DNA of 30,209 nucleotides from a virus: positions 1 through 30,209 of the IMG/VR virus record IMGVR_UViG_3300044527_000246, one strand, 5' to 3'. Both the position numbers and the translations under genes were made by a program. Below, piece by piece: positions 12,205 through 20,570 of this stretch. The notes beneath the pieces were generated by a model, which did no database searches, was not told where the DNA came from, and saw only the letters and a list, made by a program, of their open reading frames with translations. Position 1 is the stretch's first letter, and the number at the start of each line of letters is the position of its first letter.

Positions 12205-12237
12205 AGCCTTCAGTCCTTCGGGGTTGAGGGCTTTTTT
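12205..12237 (+). terminator. Strong intrinsic terminator with UUCG tetraloop
   Basis: A 12-pair stem from AGCCTTCAGTCC (12205-12216) to GGGTTGAGGGCT (12221-12232), with a few G-U pairs, closes a cUUCGg tetraloop and is followed by six T (12232-12237). It ends transcripts from the carbohydrate operon, and also those from the promoter at 12140-12176, after only about 55 nt. Confidence 0.88.
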
Positions 12238-12242
12238 ACACT

Positions 12243-12383
12243 ATGCCTTACAAATCAAGAGCCCAAGCAGCTTTCTTTAACATTAACAAGAAAAAGCTCG
12301 AAAAGCAAGGAGTTAATGTGGAGGAGTGGAATAAAGCCTCCAAAGGCAAGAAACTCCCTAAGATGGCTAAGAAAAAGAAGTAA
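12243..12383 (+). CDS. Small Lys-rich protein preceding terminase (46 aa)
   Basis: A 46-residue protein starting MPYKSRAQAAFFNINKKKL and ending in a poly-Lys tract (KMAKKKK). The stop TAA at 12381-12383 shares its last base with the ATG of the next gene (TAATG), typical of co-translated phage genes. The pattern (MPYKS-QA-F, GVNVEEWNKASKGKKLP) resembles short basic proteins I associate with the start of packaging operons in Bacteroidota phages; this is from memory. Its very high positive charge suggests nucleic acid binding during packaging. Confidence 0.7.
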   Translation: MPYKSRAQAAFFNINKKKLEKQGVNVEEWNKASKGKKLPKMAKKKK

Positions 12384-12730
12384 TGTCATCACTCACCACC
12401 ATAGACTGGGATGTTGTAGGCGAATACCTTATGGCAGGATGCTCTGGAGTAGAAGTAGCTGCACACCTCGGTATCCACGAAAACACTCTGTATCAACGAT
12501 GTAAGTCGGATTTAGGGGTCGATTTTGTGGCATTTAAGCAAGAAAAGCAAGCATCAGGAGAAAGCCTTTTAAGGAAGGTCCAATTTGATGCAGCAATCAA
12601 AGATAAAGACCGGGCTATGCTTATCTGGTTAGGCAAGCAAAGGTTAGGTCAGAAAGAAAAAGGCGAGCAAGATATTAAGGTTGATGGCGGCATTAACATA
12701 ATATTTAAGCCTGTCAATGAAACAAGTTGA
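12383..12730 (+). CDS. Terminase small subunit-like protein
   Basis: The first half holds a helix-turn-helix (VVGEYLMAGCSGVEVAAHLG followed by IHENTLYQRCKSDL), the DNA-recognition fold of small terminases, and the rest is helical (ASGESLLRKVQFDAAIKDKD). The C-terminus overlaps the large terminase by 14 bp. Position directly before the large subunit and the HTH support the call; 115 residues is short but within the range of small terminases. It would bind the packaging-start site and recruit the ATPase. Confidence 0.8.
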   Translation: MSSLTTIDWDVVGEYLMAGCSGVEVAAHLGIHENTLYQRCKSDLGVDFVAFKQEKQASGESLLRKVQFDAAIKDKDRAMLIWLGKQRLGQKEKGEQDIKVDGGINIIFKPVNETS

Positions 12731-13880
12731 GATACGATATACTAGTGTCTTTGAAAGGAACTTACTAGCCTATCAGACAAAAAGATATAGGGTGATAGCC
12801 AACCAAGGCTCTACCCGATCTGGCAAGACCTATTCAATATCTCAGCTTTTAGCTCTTTACATACCGCACAAGGAAAAGGTTACGATTTCGGTGGTTAGTC
12901 CATCCTTACCCCATTTGAAAAGGGGTGCTAGGCGAGATATCCTAAAGATACTCGAGGATGCTGGCATCTACTCAGATGACAACTTTAACAAGACCGACAA
13001 TGTCTATCACTACCCTAATGGTTCTTATATAGAGTTCTTTGGGGCAGAGGACTCGGGCAAGGTTAGAGGACCAGGGCGAGACATACTGTATATAAACGAG
13101 GCAAATCTATTGCCTCATTCGATTTACCAGCAGTTAGCCCTTAGAACCAAGCAGACCATCTTTTTAGACTTTAACCCAGTCGATGAGATGAGCTGGGTGT
13201 ACGATGTCGCTGATAGAGAAACTAACCTCTTAATTCATTCAACCTATAAAGACAATCCATTCCTGCCAAGTGAGCAGGTAGCTGAGATTGAAAGTCTGAA
13301 AGATGCAGACGAGAATCTTTGGAAAGTCTTTGGGTTGGGAGAAAGGGGTAAGTCCTCAGAGATTATCTACACCCATTGGAGACAGGGTCAGTTCCCAGAT
13401 GAATGCGAAACGGTTTATGGCTTAGACTTTGGCTACTCAGTACCAACTGCTTTAGTCAAGGTAGGGTTTCACGAGAAACAAACCTTTGTCAAGGAAATGC
13501 TTTACGAAACTAAGCTAACTACCACCGATTTAATAGAAAGGCTAAAGGTACTAAACATCAAGAGGTCCGATGAGATTTACTGTGATGCTGCCGAGCCTAA
13601 GACTATTGAGGAACTGGTCAGAGCTGGTTACAATGCAAAGCCAGCCGAAAAGGATGTCTATGCAGGCATCCAAAAGGTCAAGAGCCAGCCTTTAATCGTT
13701 ACCCCTGACAGCACGAACCTAATAAAAGAGATTAGGTCCTACAAATGGAAGGTCGATAAAGATGGCAAGGTTCATGCAGACGAGCAGCCAGTTAAGATGT
13801 GGGATCACTTATGCGATTCGATGCGGTATGCAATTTACACAAAACTAAACAAGCCCCGATTCGAGGTTATGGCTTGGTAA
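12717..13880 (+). CDS. terL: Terminase large subunit
   Basis: The ATPase domain has a Walker A-like motif GSTRSGKT (residues 31-38), Walker B ILYINEAN with catalytic Glu128, and a coupling-type DFNPVDE segment (151-157). The nuclease domain shows the three acidic positions of the RNase H-like fold: GLDFG (Asp237), IYCDAAEP (Asp290) and a C-terminal WDHLCD (Asp363, Asp367). The length (387) is at the short end for large terminases of the PBSX/T7-like type, but all motifs are present. It powers DNA translocation into the prohead and cuts the concatemer. Overlap with the small subunit and adjacency to the portal confirm the context. Confidence 0.93.
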   Translation: MKQVEIRYTSVFERNLLAYQTKRYRVIANQGSTRSGKTYSISQLLALYIPHKEKVTISVVSPSLPHLKRGARRDILKILEDAGIYSDDNFNKTDNVYHYPNGSYIEFFGAEDSGKVRGPGRDILYINEANLLPHSIYQQLALRTKQTIFLDFNPVDEMSWVYDVADRETNLLIHSTYKDNPFLPSEQVAEIESLKDADENLWKVFGLGERGKSSEIIYTHWRQGQFPDECETVYGLDFGYSVPTALVKVGFHEKQTFVKEMLYETKLTTTDLIERLKVLNIKRSDEIYCDAAEPKTIEELVRAGYNAKPAEKDVYAGIQKVKSQPLIVTPDSTNLIKEIRSYKWKVDKDGKVHADEQPVKMWDHLCDSMRYAIYTKLNKPRFEVMAW

Positions 13881-13890
13881 AATAAAGAAA

Positions 13891-15333
13891 GTGGGTAGAA
13901 TAAAAGATGCGTGGGATGCGTTAACAAAGAAAGCGGTACCGATGATGCCGATAGGGCAGCCTTTTGCTTCCTATCAGGTTACTGGTGGCACTTTTGTTGG
14001 CATCAGCGATAACAGAACTAACTACATAAGGGATGGTTATCAGGTTAATGATATCCTTTACTCTACAATAACCCTGATTACAGACAAGGTAAAGCTGCCC
14101 GATTGGACTACCTACAAGGTTGTCGATGAAGCCGCCTTCAAGTCGTATCAGGGCTTAATGAGAAAAAAAGACATCTCTACTGAGGACTTTCAAAAGGCTA
14201 TGGGCTATAAGAAAAAAGCCTTAGAACCTATTTATGTTGATAGACTTACTGAGCTTTTACGATACCCTAACGACTACGAGACATTCCAGGACTTAGTCGC
14301 AAATTCTACTGGATATAAGCTGATAACTGGTGGCCGTTGTGTTTGGGCTCAGATGCTCGACATGGGAGCCAATCAAGGCAAGCCTTATCAGTTGCACAAT
14401 CTACCCTACCAAGAGGTAAATATCATTGCCTCGACTAATATGTTCCCTATCGTTGAAGAGGGGTATATGATACCGGTCCTTTCAGATGCTTTGTTCACAA
14501 AACAGCAAGTCTTACACGATAAGTATCAAAACTACGACTGGGATATCAATGGCTCGCACCTTTACGGCATGAGTCCGCTAAAAGCTGCCTTACGCAGACT
14601 TAGCAGATCAAACTCAGCTATCAAGGCCAGTGCTGCCATGCTTGAAAATCAGGGTGTAAAGGGTGTCCTTTATGTCGATGACCCAAGAGTCATGAATGGC
14701 GGGGTAGATGTTGCCGATACAAGAAAGCAAGTAGAAGCTATTAAGAGTAAACTCGTAGGCAAAGGCGAGTGGGTAGGATCAGAAAACTGGGGCCGCATTG
14801 GTGTCTCTGGTTACAAGATGGGATGGCAGTCTGTTGGGCTTAACCCAGTAGAGCTATCTATTATTGACTCTGAGAAATGGGATTTGAAGCGATTCAGTTC
14901 GGTTTATGGGGTACCTAGCCAATTGGTGGGTGATTCTGAGTCTTCGACATATAACAACGTTAGAGAGGCTGAAAAAGCTCTTACAACGCGTTGTGCTATG
15001 CCTCAGTTGGTTTCGTTCCGTAACCACTTTAACAGAAAGCTACAAACAGACTGGGGCTACAAAGGCCAGAACGTTTACATTGACTTTGACCATACCGTAT
15101 TCACAGAACTGCAAGAGGATGTAGTCGAAAAATCAGGATGGATTAAAGACCTCAAAGCCCTTAGCCCTAACGAGCAAAGGATGCTGTTGGGATTAGAAAG
15201 AATTGAGAACCCTATTTTTGACGAGCCTTGGATAACTACGCAAGATGGTATGCCATTTAGCGAGTACGAAGCTCCAAACATGGACCTGAGTGATGTAAAT
15301 AACGAGGATGAAGATGACCTCGATAATGAGTGA
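13891..15333 (+). CDS. Portal protein
   Basis: This 480-residue protein has the layout of siphophage portals: an N-terminal region with ITLITDKVKLPDW, a central domain containing GMSPLKAALRRLSRSN and AAMLENQGVKG (the crown and wing region), and FSSVYGVPSQLVGDSESSTYNN (about residues 336-357), a well conserved clip-region motif. It forms the dodecameric ring at the special vertex. The start used is GTG at 13891, 10 bp after the terminase stop. The acidic C-terminus is disordered. It is followed by a MuF-like gene, as in many HK97- and SPP1-type phages. Confidence 0.88.
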   Translation: MGRIKDAWDALTKKAVPMMPIGQPFASYQVTGGTFVGISDNRTNYIRDGYQVNDILYSTITLITDKVKLPDWTTYKVVDEAAFKSYQGLMRKKDISTEDFQKAMGYKKKALEPIYVDRLTELLRYPNDYETFQDLVANSTGYKLITGGRCVWAQMLDMGANQGKPYQLHNLPYQEVNIIASTNMFPIVEEGYMIPVLSDALFTKQQVLHDKYQNYDWDINGSHLYGMSPLKAALRRLSRSNSAIKASAAMLENQGVKGVLYVDDPRVMNGGVDVADTRKQVEAIKSKLVGKGEWVGSENWGRIGVSGYKMGWQSVGLNPVELSIIDSEKWDLKRFSSVYGVPSQLVGDSESSTYNNVREAEKALTTRCAMPQLVSFRNHFNRKLQTDWGYKGQNVYIDFDHTVFTELQEDVVEKSGWIKDLKALSPNEQRMLLGLERIENPIFDEPWITTQDGMPFSEYEAPNMDLSDVNNEDEDDLDNE

Positions 15334-15514
15334 GGTTTACAGAACTTATCCTATAACCAAAAAGGAAAAGTGCTGCGCCTTGCTAAAAGCTAAAATGGAG
15401 GCTAAGAGATTAGCCTTAAAAAATAGGTTGATGAATGACAGACAAGGAGAGAACAGAGTATGCGAAACAGTTTGCGAACACAAATCGCAAATTCGGCAAG
15501 ACTCACTTTTCTAA
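15326..15514 (+). CDS. Possible small basic protein (62 aa), overlapping
   Basis: Between the portal stop (15333) and the next gene (15435) lies 101 bp that only this frame covers. The ATG at 15326 overlaps the portal end, and the N-terminal part (TKKEKCCALLKAKMEAKRLA) is helical and basic. The last 26 residues overlap the MuF-like gene by 80 bp and look like a shadow of it, so the true product may be shorter or the frame may be non-coding. An earlier ATG at 15308 is in the same frame. Function unknown. Confidence 0.35.
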   Translation: MSEVYRTYPITKKEKCCALLKAKMEAKRLALKNRLMNDRQGENRVCETVCEHKSQIRQDSLF

Positions 15515-16253
15515 AGTCAAAAGACAACTTGATAAGGTTGTTAGCTCTTTGATAGGTACAATTAAAAAACGAGGTCCTAGACAGGCTTTGGTGGACTTGC
15601 GGACAATGCTCTGGAATGATGAGCTTTACAAACCAATTGAGGCTATTTACAAGTCAGTTGGGGTGTACTGGGCTAACCAGACCTACAAGTTAATCCGTAA
15701 AGAAGCTGGGCAAAAGGGGATAGGCAGGTCAGAGCAGTGGGCTAAATTCGTAATGGATGAGCTTGAAAGGACCCTACTGCAATATGCCGTTGTTAAGACC
15801 TCCGAGACACTTAGGAATCACTTAATCCTAGTATTGCAATCCTCAATCGCCAAAGAGTTAACGGTCGATGAGATTGTTAAGCTGTTTCAAGAGTCTGGCT
15901 TTACAGCTATGCAAGCGGAGCGGATAATCAGAACAGAGGTTGGCAGGGCTGCCAATACTGGGGTAAAAGCATCGGCTGAGTCATTTAACTACGAAATGGT
16001 TAAGGAATGGATTGCATTTAGAGACACAAGGACCAGAGGTTTTAAGCCCGAGCAACCTAAAGACCATTATCACATGGATGGTCAGGTGGTGGACTTTTAC
16101 GACAACTTTGTGGACCCTAAAAGCAAGGAGCAGATTGAATATCCCTTAGCTCCGGGTGGTTCGGCAGGGATGGTCATAAATTGTAGATGTTCTTGGATTG
16201 TTGTACCTAAAAGAGATAGCAGAGGTAGATTAATAAACAGGGGAGGAGCTTGA
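15435..16253 (+). CDS. MuF-like minor head protein
   Basis: The C-terminal domain holds the MuF (SPP1 gp7 / Mu gpF) signature: RIIRTEVGRAANTGVKA, then DTRTRGF with HYHMDGQVVDFYDNFVDP, and NCRCSW near the end (Cys and His may bind metal). The N-terminal 150 residues are helical. Proteins of this family sit inside the head near the portal and help DNA ejection or head assembly. It follows the portal, as usual. No toxin-like domain is fused to it. Confidence 0.82.
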   Translation: MTDKERTEYAKQFANTNRKFGKTHFSKVKRQLDKVVSSLIGTIKKRGPRQALVDLRTMLWNDELYKPIEAIYKSVGVYWANQTYKLIRKEAGQKGIGRSEQWAKFVMDELERTLLQYAVVKTSETLRNHLILVLQSSIAKELTVDEIVKLFQESGFTAMQAERIIRTEVGRAANTGVKASAESFNYEMVKEWIAFRDTRTRGFKPEQPKDHYHMDGQVVDFYDNFVDPKSKEQIEYPLAPGGSAGMVINCRCSWIVVPKRDSRGRLINRGGA

Positions 16254-16320
16254 TCGGCTACGGCCAATACTGCGGAATCATGAAATAATAACCAGGGTCA
16301 ACCCTCCCAAAATATTGAAT

Positions 16321-17094
16321 ATGAAAAGATACTTTGAACAAAAAACACTTAGTAACTCGGTGCAGGATGTCTCTACGACAACCCGCAAAGTAAAGGTTGC
16401 TATCAGCCAGATGGGCTCTAAAGACTTTGACAATGATGTCATCGACTTTAGTGCCTATAACAAGACGCTGACAGAAAGAGGTCCTAAAGGGGCAAACCTT
16501 ATCTGGCATCTGACAGACCACAACCCAAGCCTAAAATCGGCTATTGGCAAGTTTTCTGAGCTGTATGTAGAAAAGGACTATCTAGTAGGTATTACTGATG
16601 TGCCCAACACTACATGGGGCAACGATGTACTGGAGTTCTACAAGTCTGGGCATATTAACCAGCATTCGGTAGGCTTTAGAACTATCAAGGCTGAGAACCA
16701 AAAGAGTGCTGAGGGTGAGTACAACCTTATCAAAGAGATTCTACTTTTTGAGGGTTCGGCAGTCCTTTGGGGTGCTAACCCTAACACTCCTACCATTGAG
16801 GTAGGTAAAAGCCTGACTAGTCAAGAAATCCTTGACAACCATGCTAAACTTAGCAAAGAGCTGAGCATGCTCTTAAAGTCATTGAAAGATGGCCGCTTCT
16901 CTGATGATGCTTTCGAGTTTATCGAAATCAGAGTTGCACAAATTAACGAGGCAATTAAATCGCTTATTTCAATAGATACCACTCCTAAAGAGGAGCAACC
17001 CGCTGAGGCAGTTGCAGAGACTAAGGAGCCGGAGGTAGATTTGAGTGGATTGAAGCATAACTTAAACAATTTATTAACTAAATTAAATTCCTAA
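16321..17094 (+). CDS. HK97-type prohead protease (peptidase U35)
   Basis: The start chosen is ATG 16321; an in-frame TTG at 16315 would add two residues only. The fold motif shows IWHLTDH (His63) and NQHSVGFR (His115, Ser116), where the His and Ser are the catalytic pair of the herpesvirus-like protease family, in the usual place between the portal/MuF genes and the capsid. The C-terminal 90 residues after the protease domain are helical and acidic, typical of a scaffold or maturation tail. It cleaves the capsid delta domain during maturation. A short 67-bp gap before it has no clear signal. Confidence 0.85.
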   Translation: MKRYFEQKTLSNSVQDVSTTTRKVKVAISQMGSKDFDNDVIDFSAYNKTLTERGPKGANLIWHLTDHNPSLKSAIGKFSELYVEKDYLVGITDVPNTTWGNDVLEFYKSGHINQHSVGFRTIKAENQKSAEGEYNLIKEILLFEGSAVLWGANPNTPTIEVGKSLTSQEILDNHAKLSKELSMLLKSLKDGRFSDDAFEFIEIRVAQINEAIKSLISIDTTPKEEQPAEAVAETKEPEVDLSGLKHNLNNLLTKLNS

Positions 17095-17096
17095 CA

Positions 17097-18236
17097 ATGG
17101 AAGAATTAAAAAGCATCGAGACTGCAGTAAAATCAGCTACTGAGTCTGTTGAAAAGATGAAAGCTGCCAATGAGGTTGCTATTGCTGATGTAAAAAATGA
17201 TGTAGCCGAGGTAAAGGCTGCTGTCGTAACAATGGATGAGGCTGCTAAGAAAAACCAAGCTGCTCTTGACCAACTAATCGCTGAGAAAGCCGCCAAGAAA
17301 GTCGATAACAAGACTAAGTCTTTTGGTGATGCTTTTGCTGAGCAAATGGCTGAGGCTTTTGAGGCTAAGCAAGCTGAAATCAAAGAGTTCCAAAAGAACA
17401 AGAATGCCAAGCTGACTATCGACCTCAAAGCTGTCGGTACAATGACTTTGGGTAACAACCTGTCAGGTGATGGTGTTGCTACTTACAACCAACGTCAAGG
17501 TCTCGTTCCTGCTCAGAAGATCAACATGCGTGATCTTATCCCTACTGCTGTATCGCCTACCGGACTTTATGTTACCTATCGTGAGACAGGCACTGAGGGT
17601 TCTATCGGTATTCAGACTGAGGGCAACGCAAAGAGCCAGATTGACTACGACCTGACTGAGGTAAAGGTAGTATCTGACTACATTGCTGGTTTCGCTCGTT
17701 TTTCTAAGCAGATGATGTTCCAACTGCCTTTCTTGCAGAACACCCTCCAGAGAATGCTGCTGCGTGATTTCTACAAGAAAGAGAACAGCACATTCTTTAC
17801 TGCTGTATCTTCTGCTGCAACTGGTTCTACTACTACCTCTGCTACTGTTGATGCTGAGCAACTGGTTGACTGGATTGCCAACCAACTGGATGCTAACTTC
17901 GAGGCTTCATTTGCTCTCGTAAGCTATGCTCAGTGGGCTGATTTGCTTAAAACTAAGCCAACTGACTACTCAGTTCCTGGTGGTTTCGTAATCGATGCTA
18001 ATGGTAATGTCCGTATCGCTGGTGTGCCTGTAATTGGTGCTTCATGGGTTACTAACGACAAAGCCCTTATCATCGATGCTAACTACCTTGAGCGTGTTGA
18101 GACCGAGGGATTGCGTGTTGAGTTTTCTTATGAGGATAGCGACAACTTCCAGAGAAACCTGGTAACTGCTCGTGTTGAGTGTTTTGAAGACATCAACATC
18201 ATGAGAACAGATGCAATCATCTACGGATCATTCTAA
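17097..18236 (+). CDS. Major capsid protein, HK97 fold, with N-terminal delta domain
   Basis: Residues 1 to about 110 form a charged helical coiled coil (SVEKMKAANEVAIADVKNDV), the removable delta/scaffold domain. The rest is beta-rich and matches the HK97 fold: TYRETGTEGS, an A-domain region (WITDKALIIDAN-like segment near the C-terminus) and FSYEDSDNFQRNLVTARVECFEDI, the typical C-terminal part of this fold. The start is 2 bp after the protease. Codon use stands out: many CGT, GCT, AAC and CTG codons against AGA and TTA elsewhere, as expected for the most abundant virion protein. A terminator follows. Confidence 0.9.
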   Translation: MEELKSIETAVKSATESVEKMKAANEVAIADVKNDVAEVKAAVVTMDEAAKKNQAALDQLIAEKAAKKVDNKTKSFGDAFAEQMAEAFEAKQAEIKEFQKNKNAKLTIDLKAVGTMTLGNNLSGDGVATYNQRQGLVPAQKINMRDLIPTAVSPTGLYVTYRETGTEGSIGIQTEGNAKSQIDYDLTEVKVVSDYIAGFARFSKQMMFQLPFLQNTLQRMLLRDFYKKENSTFFTAVSSAATGSTTTSATVDAEQLVDWIANQLDANFEASFALVSYAQWADLLKTKPTDYSVPGGFVIDANGNVRIAGVPVIGASWVTNDKALIIDANYLERVETEGLRVEFSYEDSDNFQRNLVTARVECFEDINIMRTDAIIYGSF

Positions 18237-18260
18237 ATAGGTGCTGTGGTTTGATGTGGT

Positions 18261-18289
18261 GGGGCCGGTTTCGGCTGGCCCCTTTTTTT
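18261..18289 (+). terminator. Intrinsic terminator after the capsid gene
   Basis: GGGGCC (18261-18266) and GGCCCC (18277-18282) form a GC-rich stem, extended by G-U and G-C pairs, around a TTTCGG loop and followed by seven T. Its position between capsid and connector genes would lower expression of the tail genes relative to the capsid. No promoter is seen after it. Confidence 0.88.
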
Positions 18290-18300
18290 AATAAATCTCT

Positions 18301-18867
18301 ATGCTATACAATCTACTAATTGACTGGGAGGACCAGACCTCCGAATCGGGGTTGACTGAGCCCTTAACCGTTGCCGAGGTAAAAAACTATCTCAGGCTCG
18401 AGGGGTTTATTGATCAGTCCGAAAGTATCTCATCTGACTTTAACGATGATGATGCTTTGTTAGCGGAGCTTATTCGGTCAGCTAGAGAAAGGATTGAGGA
18501 GTTTACTGGCCTGAGCTTAATCCCTAAAACTTGGGAGATTGAGTTCACTAACTTGGCTGGCAACTTTGAGATTCCTTTTGGTCCAGTTAATACCATCTTG
18601 AATGTAAAAGATGATGAGGGGGATAGTATCAGCACAGATGATTTTGAGGTCTCTTTGAATAACAGGCTCTTAAAGACACCCAAGTATGAAAATATGACCA
18701 TGCTCTACGAGGCTGGTTTTATTAACTTACCTAAAGGGTTAAAGGATGCCATGTATAAGGAGGTGGCTTACAGATACACTAATAGAGGGGATGAGAATGT
18801 CGATGGCATGAGCCGAGAGGCCATGAATCTGGCTTCAAGATATAAAACTGTTAACTGGTTAGGATGA
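18301..18867 (+). CDS. Head-tail connector protein (gp6-like adaptor)
   Basis: LTVAEVKNYLRLEG, then LLAELIRSARERIEEFTGLSLIPKTW, and a C-terminal PKGLKDAMYKEVAYRYTNRGDE match the gp6 / SPP1 gp15 connector pattern, with helices packing against the portal. The 188 residues make it somewhat longer than minimal connectors because of an insertion (DDEGDSISTDDFEV). It starts 12 bp after the terminator and overlaps the next gene by 4 bp. Bridges portal and tail. Confidence 0.82.
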   Translation: MLYNLLIDWEDQTSESGLTEPLTVAEVKNYLRLEGFIDQSESISSDFNDDDALLAELIRSARERIEEFTGLSLIPKTWEIEFTNLAGNFEIPFGPVNTILNVKDDEGDSISTDDFEVSLNNRLLKTPKYENMTMLYEAGFINLPKGLKDAMYKEVAYRYTNRGDENVDGMSREAMNLASRYKTVNWLG

Positions 18868-19187
18868 TAGGTAACCTAAAGCCCATAAAGCTGCTAAAAT
18901 ATACCCAGACCATTGATGCCAATGGGGATGCTACCGAGTCGGTGGCTACAACATATAAGATGTGGGCTGAGGTAGAGGATGGCGGTGGGTCAAGGAGTCA
19001 AGCGGATGGTCGGACAGAAATGTCAGATACTAAAACCTTTAGGCTGCCTTTTAGGGGGTACAATATCACCCCAGATTACAGGATAGAGTATTTTGGGCAG
19101 ACCTATTCTATTAGCGGTGTTCGTAGGATAGGTGAGAAACGATTTTATTGGGAGGTAACTGCATTAGCAATTTTTGAGCTTGATTAA
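18864..19187 (+). CDS. Head closure / head-tail joining protein
   Basis: Small beta-barrel protein (107 aa) of the phage head-tail adaptor (PF05521) type: an N-terminal LLKYTQTIDANGD turn, MWAEVEDGGGSR, TKTFRLPFRGYNITPDYRIEYFGQTYSISGVRR, and a final beta hairpin. This order fits the SPP1 gp16 family. It is coupled by 4-bp overlap to the connector gene and overlaps the next gene by 14 bp. It would close the connector to retain DNA. Confidence 0.8.
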   Translation: MIGNLKPIKLLKYTQTIDANGDATESVATTYKMWAEVEDGGGSRSQADGRTEMSDTKTFRLPFRGYNITPDYRIEYFGQTYSISGVRRIGEKRFYWEVTALAIFELD

Positions 19188-19713
19188 GGTTAATGTCATC
19201 GGGTTGGATGCGCTGAAAGGTCGCATTGCAACAGCTAGTAAAGAGGTAAAAACTGAGGTCGATGCTGAGTTACAAGCGGCAGCCATAGAGTTTGTAGGCC
19301 TAGCCAAAAGAGACTTAGCCAGTCAGGGGGGAGATAGGGGCACTTTGTTAAGGTCAATAACCCAAAGCAAAGTCGGAGACATGGTTTACGAGGTTTCTGC
19401 TAATACCTTTTATGCTCCGTTTATCGAGTTTGGCACTAAGACCAAGTTTAACCCATACCCAGGGACCGAGGAGTATGCCAGCCAATTTAAGGGGGCAAAA
19501 GGATCGGGAACTTTGAAGCTCATTGATGCTATCAAAGGATGGGTAAAAAGAAAAGGGATTGCAAAGGGTAAAGAGGCAGACAGAGCAGCCTTTTTGATTG
19601 CTCGGTCTATATTTAGAAAGGGAATAAGCCCTAAGCCTTTTTTCTTTAAGCAGATACCCATAGTTAGAGAGAGATTAATAACGAATGTAACAAGAGTATT
19701 AGATGGCATTTAA
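19174..19713 (+). CDS. Tail completion protein (HK97 gp10-like)
   Basis: The sequence VIGLDALKGRIATASKEVKT begins the gp10-type helix-rich N-terminus, and FYAPFIEFGTKTKFNPYPG and PKPFFFKQIP near the C-terminus are the most conserved parts of this family. It has a TTG start at 19174 (a second TTG at 19180 would remove two residues); no ATG is available nearby. The insertion between 100 and 150 (VKRKGIAKGKEADRAAFLIAR) is helical. It overlaps neighbours on both sides, typical of the neck module. Confidence 0.8.
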   Translation: MSLIKVNVIGLDALKGRIATASKEVKTEVDAELQAAAIEFVGLAKRDLASQGGDRGTLLRSITQSKVGDMVYEVSANTFYAPFIEFGTKTKFNPYPGTEEYASQFKGAKGSGTLKLIDAIKGWVKRKGIAKGKEADRAAFLIARSIFRKGISPKPFFFKQIPIVRERLITNVTRVLDGI

Positions 19714-20128
19714 GACCGCACTATACGACCTAAAAACAGAATGGTATCAGACCCTTAATGGGGTTATCTCTGTGCCAGTCTATAAGGATGCTGTGCCTTT
19801 GTCGCAAAATGGCAATTATGTACTAATAAGGTCAGAGGGTAGCACCCAGACAGACCTCAATAACTCTGCATTTTTTCAGTCTGCTATTATTGTGGTGGAT
19901 ATTTTAACTAAATTCGCTACATTAGGAAACAGTAAGACTGCTTACGATATAGCCCAAGAGATTTACGATGAGATTATTCTTGGTCCTAATTCTTTTGGCA
20001 TAACCATACCAGACCATCAGATAACACAAATCACCATACAATCAGAGACCGAACTTTACGAAGATGATGGCTCTGAAAAGACATTTAGGCTTTTACTCAG
20101 ATATGAGCATATTCTTAATCAAAATTAA
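19703..20128 (+). CDS. Tail terminator / neck protein (DUF3168-like)
   Basis: The protein has the alpha/beta layout of the small tail-end proteins: KTALYDLKTEWYQTLNGVI, VPVYKDAVPLSQNGNYVLIR, the FFQSAIIVVDILTKFATLGN strand-helix, and ITQITIQSETELYEDDGSEK. This order is that of DUF3168 and lambda gpU-like terminators, which cap the tail tube. It starts inside the end of the gp10-like gene (11 bp overlap) and ends 10 bp before the tail tube gene. Confidence 0.78.
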   Translation: MAFKTALYDLKTEWYQTLNGVISVPVYKDAVPLSQNGNYVLIRSEGSTQTDLNNSAFFQSAIIVVDILTKFATLGNSKTAYDIAQEIYDEIILGPNSFGITIPDHQITQITIQSETELYEDDGSEKTFRLLLRYEHILNQN

Positions 20129-20138
20129 ATAAAAACAA

Positions 20139-20564
20139 ATGGCAGATGCTACAACAATCTCCGGCAGTGTGATGTTTATCGAATATTCAGACAGCCCGAG
20201 TAGTGCAAGAAAGTCGGCTGTGTGCCAGAGTGAGGGATCATTCGATGGCAGCCGCAACGTAGTTAGTGATGAGACTAACTGTGGAACTCTAAAGGTATTA
20301 GGACCCCAGAACAACCGTTTCACCTTGAATGCGGTAGTTGACACAGTTCCTGATGCTAACGAGGCTTCGTTCAATGATTTCCAAACTCTGTATGCCAACA
20401 ACACTAAAAAGTACTGGCATCTTACAGATTCAGCCGAGACTATCTATCATGGTGGCTACGGTTGGATATCAGCTCTTGGTCAGCAGAATGTTAGCGGTCA
20501 GACTGCTAAATTCACAATGACTATCGAGATTGAGGGAGACATTGATACAGAACCAGCAAGCTAA
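20139..20564 (+). CDS. Major tail tube protein
   Basis: A 141-residue beta-rich protein (MADATTISGSVMFIEYSDSP, WISALGQQNVSGQTAKFTMT) with codon use partly like the capsid gene. It lies exactly where siphophages encode the tail tube, between the terminator and the chaperones. The C-terminal ends in an acidic stretch (IEIEGDIDTEPAS). The protein at 25356-26063 has a similar fold order, so this virus may have two tube-like proteins. Confidence 0.78.
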   Translation: MADATTISGSVMFIEYSDSPSSARKSAVCQSEGSFDGSRNVVSDETNCGTLKVLGPQNNRFTLNAVVDTVPDANEASFNDFQTLYANNTKKYWHLTDSAETIYHGGYGWISALGQQNVSGQTAKFTMTIEIEGDIDTEPAS

Positions 20565-20570
20565 TAACAC

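Noticed and set aside
17078-17885. Leftward frames of 126 and 140 codons over the capsid gene
   Set aside because: Ser/Ala/Leu-rich shadows caused by the biased codon use of the capsid gene.
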